This document shows positions 5,596-6,478 of a stretch of 6,478 nucleotides of DNA, in pieces. Below the pieces are notes generated by a model. The model searched no databases. It saw nothing but the letters and a program-made list of their open reading frames with translations, and was not told the DNA's origin. Location: assembly GCA_030152605.1 (NCBI GenBank), contig JASLJB010000317.1:1-6478 (forward strand), in the 5' to 3' direction. Numbering within the stretch: the first letter of the stretch is position 1; every line of letters begins with the position of its first letter. Made by a program: the position numbers and the translations under genes. Source of the DNA: Acinetobacter sp. (GTDB lineage Bacteria; Pseudomonadota; Gammaproteobacteria; Pseudomonadales; Moraxellaceae).

Positions 5596-6267
5596 TTAAG
5601 CTTGAGTTACTGTCGGTTGTAACGCTGCTTTAAGGGTGTTGAGGTCAGGTTTAAACGTGATGCTGCACTGACCTTTGATGTCTTTTTCACCCATTTTGAC
5701 CTGCATGGCTTTGCCTTGAGGCTGACCTTCGCAGGCTTTTTGTACCGCTGTCCATTGGGCTTGGCGTTGCTCACGTTTGGCTTCAAACTGAGCTTGGCGT
5801 TGTTGACGCTGTTCAGCATTCAACTGACGATGTTGCTGACCTTGCATACTTTGCTGCATGCCGTGGTTCCGATCGCCACGGCCTTGCTGCCCATGATCTC
5901 GATACTTCGCTTTGGCCTGTTGGTCTGGCTTAAACATCATCTGACATTGTCCAGAGACGACTTGGTCACCGGCCTTGAGCTGAACCGACTGTCCGAGCGC
6001 TTTGCCATCACAGGCCTGTTGCATATCTTTAAACAGTTGTTTGCGGCCAGCGGATTGCTGTTTCCATTGTTGTTTTTGTTCTGGGGTCATATTGCGATCG
6101 TGATGTCCACGATGCGCTTGACCTTTGTGATATTGCCCATCCGGGCTGCCATGTTGGTGCTGTTTTTCTGCTTTGCCATGCTGAGTGGCGGTGGATTGGC
6201 AGGCAGTCAGTGTTGCCACTGCGACCAAACTTAAACTGATAAGACCGAGGCGGGATGTCATATTCAT
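5596..6267 (-). CDS. Gln/His-rich lipoprotein with a duplicated two-cysteine module (unknown function)
   Basis: A 223-residue predicted lipoprotein. A short basic N-terminus and hydrophobic stretch lead to the lipobox LTAC (20-23); Gln follows Cys23, favouring outer-membrane sorting. Next comes a His-rich segment (about 30-56, seven His). The rest has two parallel halves, each a Gln-rich MTPEQ- or LNAEQ-type helix (about 60-80 and 149-175), faintly like the LTxxQ motif of Spy/CpxP, followed by a gap-free 35-residue module (81-115 and 174-208). The modules share 15 identical residues, including AC, the second Cys 22 positions on (Cys86/108, Cys179/201), GQC and FKPD. Each cysteine pair could form a periplasmic disulphide. 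I chose ATG 6267 because GAGAA (6276-6280) is 8 nt upstream; a GTG at 6282 lacks a good ribosome site. I do not recognise the family. No clear promoter was found upstream. Confidence 0.8.
   Translation of the reverse strand: MNMTSRLGLISLSLVAVATLTACQSTATQHGKAEKQHQHGSPDGQYHKGQAHRGHHDRNMTPEQKQQWKQQSAGRKQLFKDMQQACDGKALGQSVQLKAGDQVVSGQCQMMFKPDQQAKAKYRDHGQQGRGDRNHGMQQSMQGQQHRQLNAEQRQQRQAQFEAKREQRQAQWTAVQKACEGQPQGKAMQVKMGEKDIKGQCSITFKPDLNTLKAALQPTVTQA
6192..6206. repeat. 15-bp direct repeat, copy 2 (within the lipobox codons)
   Basis: Identical to 5474-5488. On the minus strand it encodes the end of the signal peptide and the lipidated cysteine of the lipoprotein gene. Confidence 0.6.
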
Positions 6268-6478
6268 GCTTGAGATTCTCACTGAATGACCACGTTAATC
6301 GCGTAAATAAGTGGATAAGTAAAATGATGTACGAGCCAAGTCGGCATCTAGAATGCGTTAAAGATTAAGTAATAATGATGAAGAAACAATGTAGGGTTTT
6401 TCGAGTCAATGTTGGTTAAAATACGGAAATAGCAGGAATTGTGAGACAGAATTTGAAACCCCGCCGCATCCCGATTGC
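6268..6478. other. Region upstream of the lipoprotein gene, no gene called
   Basis: It is AT-rich apart from a GC-rich final stretch. On the minus strand all three frames from the right edge stay open for some 20-50 codons before a stop, so the tail of an upstream gene could be present, but none has recognisable protein character. No complete gene, clear promoter or terminator is visible. TTGACT occurs on the minus strand near 6400 but has no good -10 at normal spacing. Confidence 0.4.

Noticed and set aside
5716..6234. Plus-strand 172-codon frame encoding a very hydrophobic, membrane-protein-like product
   Set aside because: It is antisense to the lipoprotein gene. Its Leu-rich character follows from the many Gln (CAG/CAA) codons on the other strand. 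It has no ribosome site or family motif.

Overview
The window looks like chromosomal DNA from a gammaproteobacterium of the Acinetobacter/Moraxellaceae type. This is judged from protein style, moderate GC, AT-rich intergenic regions and short A/T-flanked terminators; no marker gene proves it. It carries five protein-coding genes. No RNA gene, insertion sequence, CRISPR array or phage gene was seen.

Layout. Positions 1-495 (minus) hold the start of a PsiE-family membrane protein that runs off the left edge. A 97-bp divergent gap separates it from a PaiB-like FMN-binding protein at 593-1249 (plus). That gene ends inside a compact bidirectional terminator shared with the convergent gene at 1294-3075 (minus), a ~600-residue acyl-CoA dehydrogenase. 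A second acyl-CoA dehydrogenase of the same subfamily lies head-to-tail upstream at 3393-5195 (minus). The 317-bp gap between the two contains a terminator for the upstream gene and a candidate promoter with a dyad for the downstream gene, so they are probably separately controlled paralogues. Upstream of 5195 is a 400-bp non-coding region holding a candidate promoter with two 13-bp palindromes, a terminator and a GATC-rich hairpin. The last gene, 5596-6267 (minus), encodes a small Gln/His-rich lipoprotein with a duplicated two-cysteine module. Positions 6268-6478 contain no gene that can be called.

How the genes fit together. The two dehydrogenases would each catalyse the first, FAD-dependent step of beta-oxidation, probably on acyl-CoAs of different chain length or structure. 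The paired arrangement recalls the FadE1/FadE2 pair of Pseudomonas aeruginosa. The most interesting signal is a palindrome at 5212-5224 with a CTGGT-N3-ACCAG core, like E. coli FadR operators, placed where transcription of the 600-residue dehydrogenase would begin. The other notable item is the lipoprotein, whose repeated Cys-x21-Cys modules and His-rich stretch suggest a periplasmic binding or stress function that I cannot name. No wholly new multi-gene system is evident.
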